NCBI GenBank assembly: GCA_025677815.1
Contig: JAIXMP010000012.1
Location: forward strand, 868,001-932,000
DNA length: 64,000 nucleotides
Source: Phascolomyces articulosus
Taxonomy: Eukaryota > Mucoromycota > Mucoromycetes > Mucorales > Lichtheimiaceae
Direction: 5' to 3'
The notes beneath the pieces are model-generated. The model ran no database searches. It saw only the letters and a list, made by a program, of their open reading frames with translations, and was not told the origin of the DNA. This document shows positions 42,445-55,802 of this stretch, piece after piece (position 1 is the stretch's first letter; every line of letters starts with the position of its first letter). The translations under genes and the position numbers were made by a program.

Positions 42445-45400
42445 TTACTTTTTGTTAATCAAGTATATCAGAAGATTTACATTGACTTTAACCATGCCAT
42501 CTAAAACATCCATCGTTTGTGCCCCTTCAAATTGTGTTTTTAACAAATTTTCATATGGCATATCCACTTGTAAGGAAGGAATACCCCAACGTGCATAAGT
42601 GCCTTCGATGGAAATGATATTAACTTGATCCATGGATAAAATAATCGAGATCTTGTCATAGTCTTTGGGTTCAAGCTTATTCACATCCATTAGAATACCC
42701 CGCTCATACAATTGTTTTCCACTATATTTATAAGAACCAAACTTGGGCTCACAACCTGCTTTTCGTAATCGTCGTACATGGAAATATTGTCTAGTAAAAG
42801 GCAATCCATAACGAGGTCGTTCTCCGCGCTTCATGGCCAAATTTTGCATACAAATATTTAAATAATCTTCATACTTGTTCCGTTGTTCGATCAAATAGTT
42901 TTGCTTCGACTTGACATGGACTAACGTCTGTCGTACCCTGTTTAATTCCCCGTCCCGTTGCATCCGTCGTTGATTTTTCCCAGTAATATCCCGCGCAATC
43001 ATATTGATGATTTGCTGATATCCACCATCTGCGGATAAAACACCACTTTGTGAAAGGTATAATAAAAGTCGACTTGTTACTACTTTTAATTGATGGAATC
43101 CAAGACTAAAGATAAAGTAATAATAATAACCATGATGGAAATCCCAAAACAAAAGGAAATCCGAACCCCACATTATCATTTATTATTAGTATGTGTGTTG
43201 ATCACGCTTCTCACGTTTTTAAGGTTTATATAGTAAATTTACCTTTGCAGATCCAAAGGAGGATCCATTTGACTTAATTTCACAAAGCGCCGTTTTGTTG
43301 CAATAGACTCCCCTCCATGACCTCCATAAGAATGGTGATGATTTGTCTTTTCATCGATAAATTCAGTTGCCTTTAATAATTCCCATGCTTCTTCATGTTC
43401 AGGAAGAGCAGGTGATTCAAGAATGGATTTCAACGATTCGCCACTTTGGATTTTAATAGTATAAATTACAAGACGTTTGGAATCAACCAAGAGTCGAGCG
43501 GCTGCATCCATGGGAATATGATCGGATGGATGGCTAAGGGTTAAACAAAGCATTGAATCGGGGAGTTCCATGGTTGGATAGTAAGGAGAAGGCCCTAATT
43601 CTTCAATGATGGATCGGAGAGGTCCTTTTTCTCGTAATTCAAGATCTTCCATATTTTGTTCAATGGTGTAGTGCAAGTGGAATAATTCGTAAGGTGAAAT
43701 GTAGACTCTTGGTTTGTGTGTGCTGATTTGATCATTCATTTCATGCATATCAAAGTAGGTTTCGGGTTCTTCAACGTTGGTTACTAAATAAATGATGTTA
43801 TTTCCATGTTAGCACCATATTGTCAATATCAGAATAAAAAAAAACTGCGGATCAGTTTATAGAAAAATATAGTAAACTTACATTCCATGAACCAGTTTGC
43901 AAATTCTCGTGAAGCTTTCTTGACAAATTCATTTAAAGGTGCAAGGAAAATATCATTACTATCGAATTCTTGGCCACTAGAAATTTGTTGTAACATTTTG
44001 GCGACCTATAAATTATGTTCATCCCACCAGCCAGCAAGAACACGGCGGAGCAGAATTTGTCAATTAATGTTTATATTACTTAAAATCCATTGATATTTAC
44101 CTCCGCTAAATTCTTTCGCTGTAAAGGAGGCACAGTGGCGTCAATCACTTCATATTGTTCAGGAGCACTACATACAAATGGAAATAAAGCACAACAGTTA
44201 ATAAAAAGGGGCAAATTTTGATCCACCATCCCAGCTCTTCCCATTTAGATAACAACTTACACAATGGCAGGATTGAGATATCGATAATAGATAAAGTTAC
44301 CGATGATTCGAATAATGCTTTCTTGAGGTTCATTAGGAAATGTTTCTTCCATGGCCAAACGGAGTTTACGAGCAATGATACGGACACCGTAAGGAACGTC
44401 ATCCACTGTAGCTGTGATGGCTTGAAGGAAATGAGTTGTTCTTTCCCTTAAGTCACATAGATGTTTGACAAAGGTAGCTCGTACTTCATCATCTTGTAAG
44501 GCGTCTTGTACTGTAGCTGAATGTTTACGATCAGAAGTTCGACCTGTTTGACATTCTTCATCGTTGATGGCTTTGTGATATATGGCAACAGGATCAGTTT
44601 GAAGGTCTAATAATTCGTCATTCACAATATCGCTGACCAAGGGACTCAGCAATTTACGGAAAAACGTGCGTTCTTTGGCACCTCTGTAATAATAACAATA
44701 GTGAAGAAAAAATCGAGTGAATATTCTTATGTTTTTTTGGGGGGGGAAGAGATGGAGATAAAAGCGTGTGTGTAATATAAACATACCGATTTGTTTGAAC
44801 GACAAGTTTCATAAATGCATAATTGCTACGCATAAATTCTTGTGTACTTCCAACTAAACCCATTTCTTCATCAATACAGCACTATAAAGTAATCCATTTA
44901 ATTAATTTCTTCTTTACTCTCTCATTTGCAACGTAGCAACTGAAGAAAAATTGACCGATCTTCTTTTTTTTTTACCTTGCAAAGATTAATTAATAAATAT
45001 TCTTCGCGAGCATTTGTAGCATAACCAAACAAAGTCACCACAGTTGATTCAATTAATCGAGTATTGATGCCAGAACCAAGATCACCACGTCCTGTCATGG
45101 ATAAAAGTCGAGCAAGGTAGCGGGGTTGTGTTTGTAACAAATATGCAAGACGTTGATATAAATCCAATCGTTTACGACTTCCCTTATCAATACCTCGTAG
45201 AGAATAAGGGTTGGTGTTGAGACTATTGGCTGCAAGTTGAGAGATGCGACGTTGTTTTTGTTTATTTTTAAAAGCACCCGTACTCTTGACAACTTCATCA
45301 ATGGTAATGGCGTTACGCAAGAACAATCCGATTTGAATATCGTATCCATTGACATGGGAATCCATTTGTGTGTTTTCACGAATACATTGAATTACTTTTT

Positions 45401-47550
45401 GACGCATATCCTCCAAAGCTATAATAAAGAGATTTTATACATATTAACAAAATATATTTACAAATATTCTGGACAAAATCATAGAGATCATCTACTTACC
45501 AATTTCTCGGTCAAAGTCAAGATCGCTATCATCGAGCAAGTGAATAAAGTTTTTCACAGTACCAACCGATGGATTTGTATCAGTTGCTAATTTCATCAAT
45601 AGATAAACACATGGCCATTAGGTATTAAGCTCTTATCATTTCAATACAATTATATGAATTCAAAACTTACTTAATTTTCTATAGGCATCACTCATCAATT
45701 TATTCTTCACGAAATTTTGAACCTTGACTACTTTATCCAAATTGTCTCTGTAATGTGTCAAAGTGTTCTGATATTTCATTCTTGCAAGATATCCACGAGC
45801 ACCCGTTTGAACCTAAATATTTTGTAAGACACCCATTCTCTTACTTATGCTTACCAATTTTGTATATAGACTGTTTTGTTTATATATATAATTACCTTAA
45901 GAACCCAATCTTCGGAACTTTCAAAAGTAAATTTCTTTTCTTCCAAATCACGTCGTAATGACATACCGCGTGCTTGAGCTTGAACTCGAGATAAATTGGA
46001 TACAGACAATGTGGATTGATGGACATGTTGTTGTCGTTCGTGAAGTTCTCGACGTGCTAACCATGCACGTGCAACGTTTTGACAAATCTTAAGTTTTTGC
46101 ATATTCCTTGGATTGTTGATAAAATGTGCCTCAAGTTCTATATAAGCATTTTATTCATGGGATTAATAAAAGTTCAAAAATCAAACACCCTCCCCCCATT
46201 CTTCCAGAGATTACTATGTTTTTTAACTTACGTTGTTGACGAATGATGGCACTATTCATACTGCTATCACTATGACTACGGTTGTCATAATCTGTATCAC
46301 TCTCTTCATCATCCTCTTCGATAATAAGATCTGGTGTAGTGGGACTATGAAGTTGATACTCCCCAACATCTTCATTTAATTCTTTCCGTAAAGAGGAACT
46401 GACACCTTTAAAGTCGGGCATTTTCACAGCGGATGAATCCAAGACACGCTGAGTTGCATAAATTTCTTCATCTAAAAAATGATTGATGTTGTTACTTTAG
46501 TTTTTTTTTTTTCTTTATCATCACAAAGGAACTTTTTTTTTTCTTTGAAAAAATATACTCTACATGTAAATTCTAAGGCACCAATAAGGTTTTTGATATT
46601 GGGTGCGATATTACGTCTTGCCAACAAATGACTATTATATACATTATGAGTTAAATAAATATGAAGTAAAATCTATTGAAAAGTTATTTTTATTTACCTG
46701 AGAGCATGAATACAATAAATGACTTTAGGAATGTTCTTCTTTTCGTAGAGATCCGTAAGTTCAAACCAAAAGATTTGTGGAAGGCGTACAACTTTTAATG
46801 CAGCAAAAAAATAATTGATATTATCAGAATGACGGAATTGTAGCTTTCTACCTTTCTATTGAAGCAAAAAGAAAAATCATTATCAATTCATTAATCCAGT
46901 CCTATTATCCACTTGTAGTATTTGAATGAAACACTTACGGGGAAAATCTTCTTGACGACACCTTTGGTAAAAAAATTAGCAAGAAGAGCAAGAACATAAC
47001 CATCACGCATCGATTCTTCTAATTCAGTAATAGGTTCAATTTCTTGTTGAAGACAATCCTCAATCCATCTAAAAATATAATAAATTAATATATATAAAAC
47101 AATGCAGTAAACTGATGACTAGATATAATGAAAAAAACAATAACACACTGTTTTGCTTCACCAATATGACATAAATATTCATAAGCTTGAATATTCACTC
47201 GTTTTTTATCCATCCATCGATAATTTGTAATGCCATCACCCTTTTGTAAACGAATACGACCTATGTTTAAATATAGTCTATTACTACCACTATTCTAGTC
47301 TGTTTGATTGATCTATTGGTATATAAATATATACCTTGCATTCCTATAGGATATAGTAATAAAGAACAACCATTTATATGAGTCTCTATGTATATTAATT
47401 TGCAAAACAAGAACAATAAGATATTTTTTTTCCGATCCTATTCATACCAGCAACATCTTCACCATCTGTAATAGTAGGGATATGAAGGTTATCTAAACCA
47501 TCCCTTCCAGCTATATTTGTAAGTTCTTTTAAAGGTGTGTTATTTGTCAT
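42445..47550 (-). CDS. IQGAP-type Ras-GAP-related scaffold (Rng2/Iqg1 family)
   Basis: Seventeen exons: 47550-47448, a possible 9-nt exon near 47337-47345, 47260-47149, 47068-46939, 46855-46698, 46631-46564, 46471-46232, 46137-45896, 45812-45671, 45586-45500, 45418-44976, 44881-44787, 44683-44261, 44167-44101, 44005-43882, 43783-43243, 43105-42445. They give 1214 aa (1211 without the microexon). Domains in order: calponin-homology (about 50-190; EAKQWIEDCLQQEI, DGYVLALLANF), acidic linker, three IQ motifs (about 285-375; ICQNVARAWLARRELHE, VQAQARGMSLRRDLEE, VQTGARGYLARMKYQ), RasGAP-related domain (about 430-820; FIYYRYLNPAIV) and RasGAP C-terminal domain (about 1000-1200). IQGAPs bind actin, calmodulin-like light chains and Cdc42/Rho GTPases, and build the cytokinetic ring in yeasts. 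Exon 3 uses a GTGTGT donor. Confidence 0.93.
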
Positions 47551-49074
47551 CGTACTGTTGTTCTTGTTGTTTTATTATTCAGGGACACATATAATAAGAA
47601 AAAACAAGTAGTTGAAGAAGAAAAGAAAGAAAAAGAAACAACAAAAAAAGGGGTGTTTGTCTATATGTAAAGAGGGCAAAAAATGATTGTTTTGCTATAT
47701 ACCGAAAATGGATACACTGTAAACAAAAAAAAAAAAAAACTAAATGTGATTATTTTCATGTCGTCTAACTTGCATTCCTGTTGTTTTTATTACGTATCCT
47801 TCCCCTTTCTTCTACTTATTGTTGATGTTGTTGTCATATAATAATAATGATGGTAACCAACTAACTAATAATAATTTGTATATTGAATATAATAGATAAT
47901 AAGATATATATTTTACTTAACAACAAAACTAATACATTTGACGACATACAGAACAATCATGCAATTGAATGTTTTTTCATATTCCATATATGTTGTTTCT
48001 ATAATAACAGGTCAGGTGCTTTTATTTGAATGTTACTTTTTACTTTATCAGTTGATGATATAAACACTATTGTTCTCTTTTTTTGTTGAATAACTTTCCT
48101 TTTCAAAAAAAAAAAAGATATATTTTTAACATCATCTCAAATGATGTATCATTTCATTTCATTCAAAAAAGTTGGATTCATTTTTATTCTATTAGAATAA
48201 TATATTTTTCCCATCCCACTTTTTACATAAAAATAACCAATAGGTTTATTTTTTTATAATAATGCAAGGTACAATAAAGTATATCAGACCCAGAAACAAT
48301 GATTGTTGTTTTGTCAACCAACAAGTTCCTTACAGTCAAATTTATCCGTCTGTTTGCATGGGGTAATAAGAAACCAATGAGACAACAGGTAATAATATGT
48401 CATTCGTTTTATATTTTGACTGGGTTTTATTGGAGAACTTCTTTAAAAGTCGTGAACATTTATGGGTGTGGGAGCGGATAAGGTTGAAAATGACGGCGAT
48501 GACGACAATATATAATAATAGCCATTTCATTTGTTACTTATTTTAATGCTTCTTTGTATATAGATATGTGCATTTTTATAAACTAAGCCTTTTTAGGGAG
48601 ATGCTCCATTCATATCTATTTTCAAGCCAAAAAGAAAGAGCACCATCTTCTTCTTTATGGCTATATTTTATACTCTATATTATATAACAAATGGATGGAT
48701 TTGCATTAAAAAAATAAGATACTCAATGTTTGACTTGTGTAAACATAGGGAAAAGGTCGAAAATTTCTACAAATGTTCTATATAGACAACTTTAGCGTAT
48801 ATGCCAAGCAAACTTGGTCTTTTTAAAAAAGATGATGGAAATAACTCAAAAAGGCAACTTTTGAAAAGCAATCAGTCGTTATGTTTTTTAAAATCCCGTT
48901 TTTTGATGAAACGGTTGTGTGCGAGCTTCTTGTTAAAGACTTTTATAAAACTTCAGTTACAGCAGTTTTATTCTCTCATTTTATACCCCAAATTTTAAAA
49001 AACCTCTCACACAATTCTTTTCTTTCTCTTTCTTTCTTTCTTTTTTAAAAACACGCTTGAATTTTATTAAAATA
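47551..49074. other. Divergent intergenic region (IQGAP / HRI-type kinase)
   Basis: About 1.5 kb carrying both promoters. It is AT-rich with A- and T-runs (for example near 47730 and 48105), and ends in a TTTCTTTCTTTC tract just before the kinase ATG. Two 60-65 codon frames (48299-48481 and 48801-48998) show no domain and are not called. Confidence 0.55.
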
Positions 49075-51916
49075 ATGTCGCCTACGTTGACCGATGATTC
49101 TTCAACTCGTACTGATTCTTTAGAAGGTTCTAATAAATTCTGGTGTCGACCTTCTGAAGAACAGTTGTTGGAAGATTCGTCATTAGAACCTAAGGGTAAT
49201 AATCGAAAATAGTCCTTCTTCTTGTTTTTTTTTAATATGGGGCTTTGGGAGAAAAGTGCTTCTTTTTACTCCTGAAATAGTGATAATAATTATAATATTC
49301 CATATATATAGATGTTTTCTTTATTGATGATGATAACTATATTAATGAAGGAGACGACGATGATGAAGAAGAAAGCAATAACCTTTGGTTAGGTCAACAA
49401 AGCCAAACGACAAGTACATCACAAAAACGACGACAAACAAAAATGCTTCTTGTGGTATTGATTGAGTCATTCTGCAGTGTTTACGGCGAACGGCCCGAAG
49501 CCAACCACAAGATTTTTTTTCTCATCTGTCAAACGTTACGCTCGCTTGGCTTGATTGACTCAGAATTTGTCGATGAAATGTCAAACGTCCGCTCTACATA
49601 TCAAAGTGCTTTTCAACGATTATTTTATACTGCGGTTCAAACTGTACGTAATCGAGAATTATTTCAACAACATCAACGCATGATCATGCAAACCCCATGG
49701 GATGATGACGAAGATGAATACGATGACGACGACCATTGTGACTACGACGCCAACAACACGAATGATGAGGATGATATGCAAGCTCCATCCATATCTGAAA
49801 GCACTACATTATCCTCTGAACAATTGTTATTCAATTTGTCAGTTCAAAATTCGCGTTATCGTAATGATTTTGTTGAAATTAATATGCTCGGTAAAGGTGG
49901 TTTTGCCAGTGTATGGCGTGCTCGTAATAAGTTGGATGGTATTGATTATGCTGTCAAGAAGATCCGACTTGGCAACACACTGGATACTGGCCGTCATGCG
50001 CCGTACGAAAAGATTTTTCGAGAAATTAAACATTTGGCGCGGTTGGAACATAAAAACGTAGTCCGTTATTATTCGTCATGGCTTGAATTGGCTGTAGACA
50101 ACTCAGTGGATAACGATGATGAAAGTGAAGATGAAGACGAAGAACATGAAGATAGTGTATTTAATGGACACGATCCCATGTTTGATGATCATGAATTCAG
50201 TATTCAATTCGACGAGTCTTCATTGAATAACAATGACAACGATTATGAACAATCACAAACCCATATTCGTTTCGCTGAAAATAGCGATATGACCGATACT
50301 GCCACTACCACTGAAAGTGGTACTTTGTGCAAGCCTAAAAGTAATGCTTCCCGAGTATCGAAAAATTCATCCAATTCCGGTTTTGACGGTGAATGGGTGC
50401 TTTATATCCAAATGCAATTGTGTCCATGTATGTATAATTTTTTTTTAAAAAAAAATCAAAAGGGATAAACTTAAATTTATGTTAATAAGTCGTTTATTAG
50501 CAACATTGCATGATTATATCAAATTCCGTAACCAACACGGTCAAGTCGACCCTCAACGTAACATTGAAATTTTTACACAAATCTTGGAAGGCGTTGCATG
50601 TATTCATGGTCAAGGTGTCATTCATCGTGATTTGAAGCCAACCAATATCTTTTTGAGTATGCCAGCTTCTGCAATGGACTACCCTCATCGTAAATCCAGC
50701 CAGGCTTCCTCCATGAGAACTACAACGCGTAGTCGAGCCAATAGCCTGGCAAGCTTATCATCCAGTTCTCCCAGTGTTCACTATGGTAGCAGTGTTGGAG
50801 CAGGGTGTCTCGGTCACGACCATACCTTTTCATTCGATTCCGTATTAACCCCTCATGGTTTACGTTCATGTATGTGGGATGAACCATGGGTACCGAAAAT
50901 TGGCGATTTTGGGTTAGCTGCTGCCATGGAAGATTCTGTCACAAATGATTATACAGCTATGGCATCTCCTACCACTCTTTCCAACATGTTACCCTCTTCT
51001 TCTCCCACTACCGTTGCAGAAAGTCCAAAAAGTCAATCCTCTGGTAGCAGCGTACAAAGCACCACAACAGCAACGTATCCGCTTTCATCATCCTATCCAT
51101 CAAGACAACATCGACCCTCTATTCAACGAAAGCATACCGTTGGCGTAGGAACACGTACCGTAAGTAGCTTTGATGAATACCTTCTATTTTACGTATTATA
51201 AATAGTAGGATTTATTTGACTAACCACAAGAAAAAAACAAATCTATTTTTAGTATGCTTCACCAGAACAACTGGCACATACCCCAAATGCTTATGATGAA
51301 AAAGTCGACATTTATTCATTGGGAATCATCTTTTTCGAGTTGTATAAACCATTTTCGACAGCTATGGAACGTGCTGCAGAAATTGAATGTTTAAAAACTG
51401 GTGTATTTCCAGATGGTTTTGTTGAAAAATATCCAAAAGAGGTAAGAATCCCACTCTCATCTATCTTTTTTTTACTATCAAAAATTGAAAAGTGATTCAT
51501 GTCTTAACATCTTTTTTTTATAATAGTCTGCCCTTATCTTGTGGATGATGGATGTCAACCCTGACTGTCGACCTACAGCTGCTCAATTGCTCGATTTTGA
51601 ACTATTCAACCATCATTCCGACTCGACCAAGAATGATAGTACATTCGCAACGTTACAATCCGAATTGCAAGCCAAATCACTTGCTTTGGATAAAAAGACA
51701 CAAGAAATGGCAGCCCTTTGTGCCAAAATGGAACGACTTGAAATGGAAAAAGAACGTGAAATGTCATTGATGCAGGAAGAAAAACTGGTCATGCAACAGC
51801 GATTGCTAGAGTTGGAACAAAAGTTGCAAGAAAAAATGGATTGTAGCAATGAAACGTCTTCTCCATTGGCAACTACAACGCCTGCTTTAAAAGTTTCTAC
51901 TGTGTCTCAATATTAA
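49075..51916 (+). CDS. HRI-type eIF2-alpha kinase
   Basis: Five exons (49075-49195, 49312-50427, 50501-51159, 51253-51441, 51527-51916) encode 824 aa. Residues about 83-150 (LLVVLIESFCSVYGERPEA, FFLICQTLRSLGLIDSEFVD) match the conserved N-terminal domain of HRI (EIF2AK1). The kinase begins near residue 225 with LGKGGFASVWRARN and DYAVKKIRL; RYYSSWLE and YIQMQLCPSTLHDYI are eIF2-alpha kinase hallmarks. A large acidic insert lies between these motifs in the N-lobe. VIHRDLKPTN has D456, and KIGDFGLA and YASPEQL follow after a second Ser-rich insert. A C-terminal coiled coil spans about 730-800. It should phosphorylate eIF2-alpha under stress, like S. pombe Hri1/Hri2. The acceptor at 50500 was preferred over TAAG at 50490 because it restores the family motif. 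Confidence 0.92.
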
Positions 51917-52933
51917 TTGATTGAAACATAGATTGTGTATATATCATCCATTTAATTTAAATTAATTTATATATAAGCTATTTTAGAAAATTAAATATAA
52001 CCCTTTCCTTCTCTCCCTTCAATAGCGATAAAAAAGACCTTCACAATTGTATATATAACTTGAAAAAAAGACCATACATAATATAACCACCCCTTCTCAA
52101 CAAATAAATATATCTCTCACACATCTCTACACGCCCGCTTGTTTATAAATAGTAATACATGTTAAGAACAAAAAAAAATCGAAAACTGTCATCTCAAACA
52201 ATATTTTTATTTGAGCACACCAAATTGTTGAATTTTGTACATAGTACGTAGTACCATCGGGTCATGAATGAAAAGGCGTAATTTAAACTTTCATTCTTGG
52301 TGGCTCCTGCTTCATATGTTTTTGATTACCAAAATTCTACCAAGTGACTAAAAAAAAGCTTATCATGTATACATCAGAATGAATAACAATGACATTGTCC
52401 ATTACAGACTTATTCTATTTGCTATCTTGTAAATGATTTAAACCAGCTTGATTAACATCAATTGCATCCTTTCAAGAGCTTTTTAGAAGCATTTGTTTTC
52501 AGAAGACTGAAAATATTTATGTACAGTACTCTTTTTAGAAAGATGCTGGGTCACACATTATCTTATTCCGCAACCTTCCTTACCATATTATATTAACATA
52601 AACATTTGGTGTCGTTCTTCTTGCTTGTGTAAATTATTTGGGACAATATTGCCTTATTTCATCCACGATTTGTGGCTAATATTTCCTTGCTATTTGATAA
52701 TAAATGATACAAGTGAATACTTTGTATTTTTTGCGACAGATTTGTATAATGATGAGATACGCATTACGAAAGGTAAATATTCATCTTTGTCCCTTACACA
52801 AAAAGGTAAATGTGTAATACAATACCGAAAATAGTACCAAGTGCATGCTAAACAAAAAAAAAAAGTATAAAAAGAACATTCGCAGTTTTACTGCGCGCCT
52901 CTTTCTTCATCTTTTATCTTCTTTTTATTTTTG
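51917..52933 (+). other. Intergenic
   Basis: About 1 kb of AT-rich sequence between two plus-strand genes. The first part looks like 3' UTR and terminator. A TATAAAAAG at about 52866 lies roughly 65 bases before the next ATG and could be its TATA box. No gene seen. Confidence 0.5.
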
Positions 52934-55355
52934 ATGGACGAGAAAAAAGAAAAATATACCACAATTCCTTCTACAAAAGAAGATAAAGAGAGATCAACAG
53001 GTACTCCAAGCAACACTTCTTCTGAGAATAATAATGAACAATTGGACAGGACAAATACCAGCGAAGATGCTGGGGTAGTTAATGATGGTGTTATTGACAA
53101 TCATGGCCAGCGTCATAATAATCGAGGAAGACAACAATGTACAGTAACTATAGAGTAATTTTTTAAAGCCTTATTATATTATACAATGGTATATACGTAC
53201 TAAAAATTCTTCATTTAAAATATTATATAGTACTAATGAAAAGGATCATGACTTGGCTTGCATTGTCAGTCGCAAGCTTCTATTGTCTAAAAACAGTTTT
53301 TAATATGGTATATATAGTGCATAAGACATTTTTTTGCTTCTTATCAACATATTGTTTGAATAACAATAAAAGTAACAAACTTTATTACATTTATATAAAT
53401 GCCATCTTAAGATATTTCCAATTCTCATGCGTCCTCGCGAATGTGACATTACCTTGGGTTATCCGAAGAATATGTTTCCGACTAGTGTTCAGCAAGGTGA
53501 GCTTGATTATGCTTCTATTGGAATACTTAGAGATCGTTTCGGAAAAGGTAAATAATTTAATTATATAATTCACGAAATAACTTGGTATTATCAAAACAAA
53601 AATATAGATACAGGAATAATAATATAATTAAATTTGCTGCTAATGACCATGATGTGTTTAATTATTTTTGAACATAGATATTTTAGGGATTCACTACCCT
53701 CATTGCAAAGTGCATTATTCACAATTAAAATATACGCCTTGTTATGAGGTTCCCATCTCTGATTTGAAATTATCAAAAGCAACTTCAAACCTTCTAATGA
53801 CATATTCCATCATGAATACAACCGAACCAATAATACACCATCATGATAAAGTTCCTAAAGACACCCCTTCTGTACACATGGGAGGAGATAGATCCGAATT
53901 CAGTCATCGTGTCCCCCTTCCAGTTTTGACCGGAGAAAGCATAGAGCCATTTCCAATTGAAGATCAAATATCTACAGCCAGCAACGGCACTTTGCATAAT
54001 ACGAATTCTACAGAATACCGCTACCTTAGTTTTGGTGACCCATATTCAAGGCTTTCTTGTGCTAATAGAAAATCTCCCCCCGAAAGACAATTTTCTCCGT
54101 TACTAACGGAAAATGGCTCAAGATATTTTTCAATACTTGCATCAGAGATTGCGGTGCTTTCAATCAAATCACTGGATAAGGGGGTTAATCTCATTACAAA
54201 GATCATGACAGAAGCTCAAGCGAAAGAAAACAATAATGGGATGTTAAATATTTATTTAAGGTTTGCTAATGACAACAATGGTTATGATAACGATCAACAA
54301 CACAAGATTCTCTTTACAATGGGTTCCAATGGTAGGGGGGCGCATATCACTATTTCGCGAAATAACGACTATTACCATAATCAAAATCCCAATTTACCTT
54401 TCTCTTCTGCCAGCAGTGATACTATTACATGTCAATTAGTGGTTGTGGTACCCAATGAATACCAAGAAGAGACACAAAAATTAAAACATGCTAATGGGAC
54501 GGTTACAACATTTATTAATCAAGGTTTTGCCGGTCCAATATTGTTTGACATTTTGGCCCGTGAAGGGATGGTTCATGGCCACAATCTGGCATTTCATAAA
54601 TTGCGTATCAAAATAGGAAGGGGGATGATAAAGTTGCTTGTAAGTTTTATGTAAAATTTGGTATATATAGTGATGGTTACAATATAGAATTGTATAAAGA
54701 ATGAGAAGCTATATTTATACTGATGGAGAATTCCCTCTACTTTTTTTTTGTTTACTTTCTTTCATGTGATACAGGACATTCGTGTTGCTGAATTGACCAC
54801 TGCTATCCTTGACGGAAATATCAATGTCCAAAAAATAAAAGTATCAAGGAGTCTTGCTTCTGGAGTATTTCGTGGTTCATCTATAGTTCGTGCCGTGATC
54901 CATCCAGATAAAATCTGTAACAAAAATGAAAAATATGAAATTATCAATATGAGCGCACATAATGGATATACGCACACAGATGTTACGGTTGGTTACATTT
55001 TCCTTTGAACATTTATTCTTACATATTCATAACTAATTATCCCATTTTTATGTTATATATATATACTATCACAAAAAAAAAGGCGTTAGAAATACATCGT
55101 GATCAATTGGCTGCCAATTTCTACCTCTATGAAGAAGATGAAACACCAAATATTTTACCCACACAATCAGATTATGTCTATTACAGCGGGCCAAATTTAA
55201 TCCATGTCGATGAAAAAAAAAGTACAGATATTTTCAAAACAGGTTACTTGGTTCAGAATAATAGTGGTTCAACCATATCTGTTTACAATGGTGCTAAATA
55301 CTATCCAAGTCCTTTCAGAAAATGTCAATTTTCATATGGGTATTATAATGACTAA
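52934..55355 (+). CDS. Single-pass membrane protein, unrecognised family (adhesin-like ectodomain)
   Basis: Proposed six exons (52934-53138, 53231-53307, 53412-53547, 53678-54639, 54775-54987, 55083-55355) encode 621 aa. Residues 1-70 are hydrophilic (Lys/Glu/Ser/Asn). One hydrophobic segment with basic residues before it (KRIMTWLALSVASFYCLK, about 72-97) would place the rest outside or in the lumen, as a type II protein. The large C-terminal part contains NxT/NxS sites and beta-rich alternating stretches (ELTTAILDGNINVQKIKVS, LVQNNSGSTISVYNG) that recall DUF4097-type adhesin repeats. That similarity is only an impression. Exons 3-6 are firm because the frame and protein texture continue across them. 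Exons 1-2 are less sure: a GTACAG donor is needed, and translation might start at the ATG at 53236 instead. Exon 5 uses an unusual GTTGGT donor. Confidence 0.62.
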
Positions 55356-55802
55356 ATCTGATCTTTCAATATGATAATAATTTAAATGGAAAGGAATACC
55401 TTTGGATGAAAGAAATTCATCTTCCTCTAGGCGATTCTATATCATTGTAACTCATATAATTATAGTCATGATAAACATATATATCCCTTGCAAACTTTTC
55501 AATATAAAAATATCCAACAACAATAATAATAATAAAAGGAGCTACAACAACTATTTAAAGAAAACGATAATGCAAAAAAAAAGATTTAATTATGAAAATA
55601 TATCAGAGTAACTACAATGATGGATTGAATAAGGAACGAATTACATGCTATTGTTATACGTGATTGTAATCTATTATATACTTATTTTTTTTTCAAAATG
55701 ATGAGATATTCTTTTGATACTAAAAATGGAATTTGAGAATGAAGATGAAGGGGGGATGGGAATGCGATTTATTTTTTTTGGTGGGGCATGAAAACCGTTT
55801 TT
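55356..55802. other. Tail-to-tail intergenic
   Basis: A 447-base convergent region between the membrane protein gene (+) and the nucleolin-like gene (-). It includes AATAATAATAATAAAAGG and AT-rich sequence. A 69-codon frame here is low complexity and not called. Confidence 0.55.

Noticed and set aside
50479..50500. Alternative acceptor for exon 3 of the HRI-type kinase
   Set aside because: Using TAAG at 50490 with a GTATAA donor is also in frame, but it inserts extra residues into the conserved MQLC..TLHDY motif, so the downstream acceptor is preferred.
53308..53568. Hydrophobic frame continuing after the TM exon of the membrane protein
   Set aside because: Reading through would break the frame into the well-supported downstream exons; splicing at 53307/53412 keeps it, so the extra hydrophobic stretch is taken as intron plus wrong frame.
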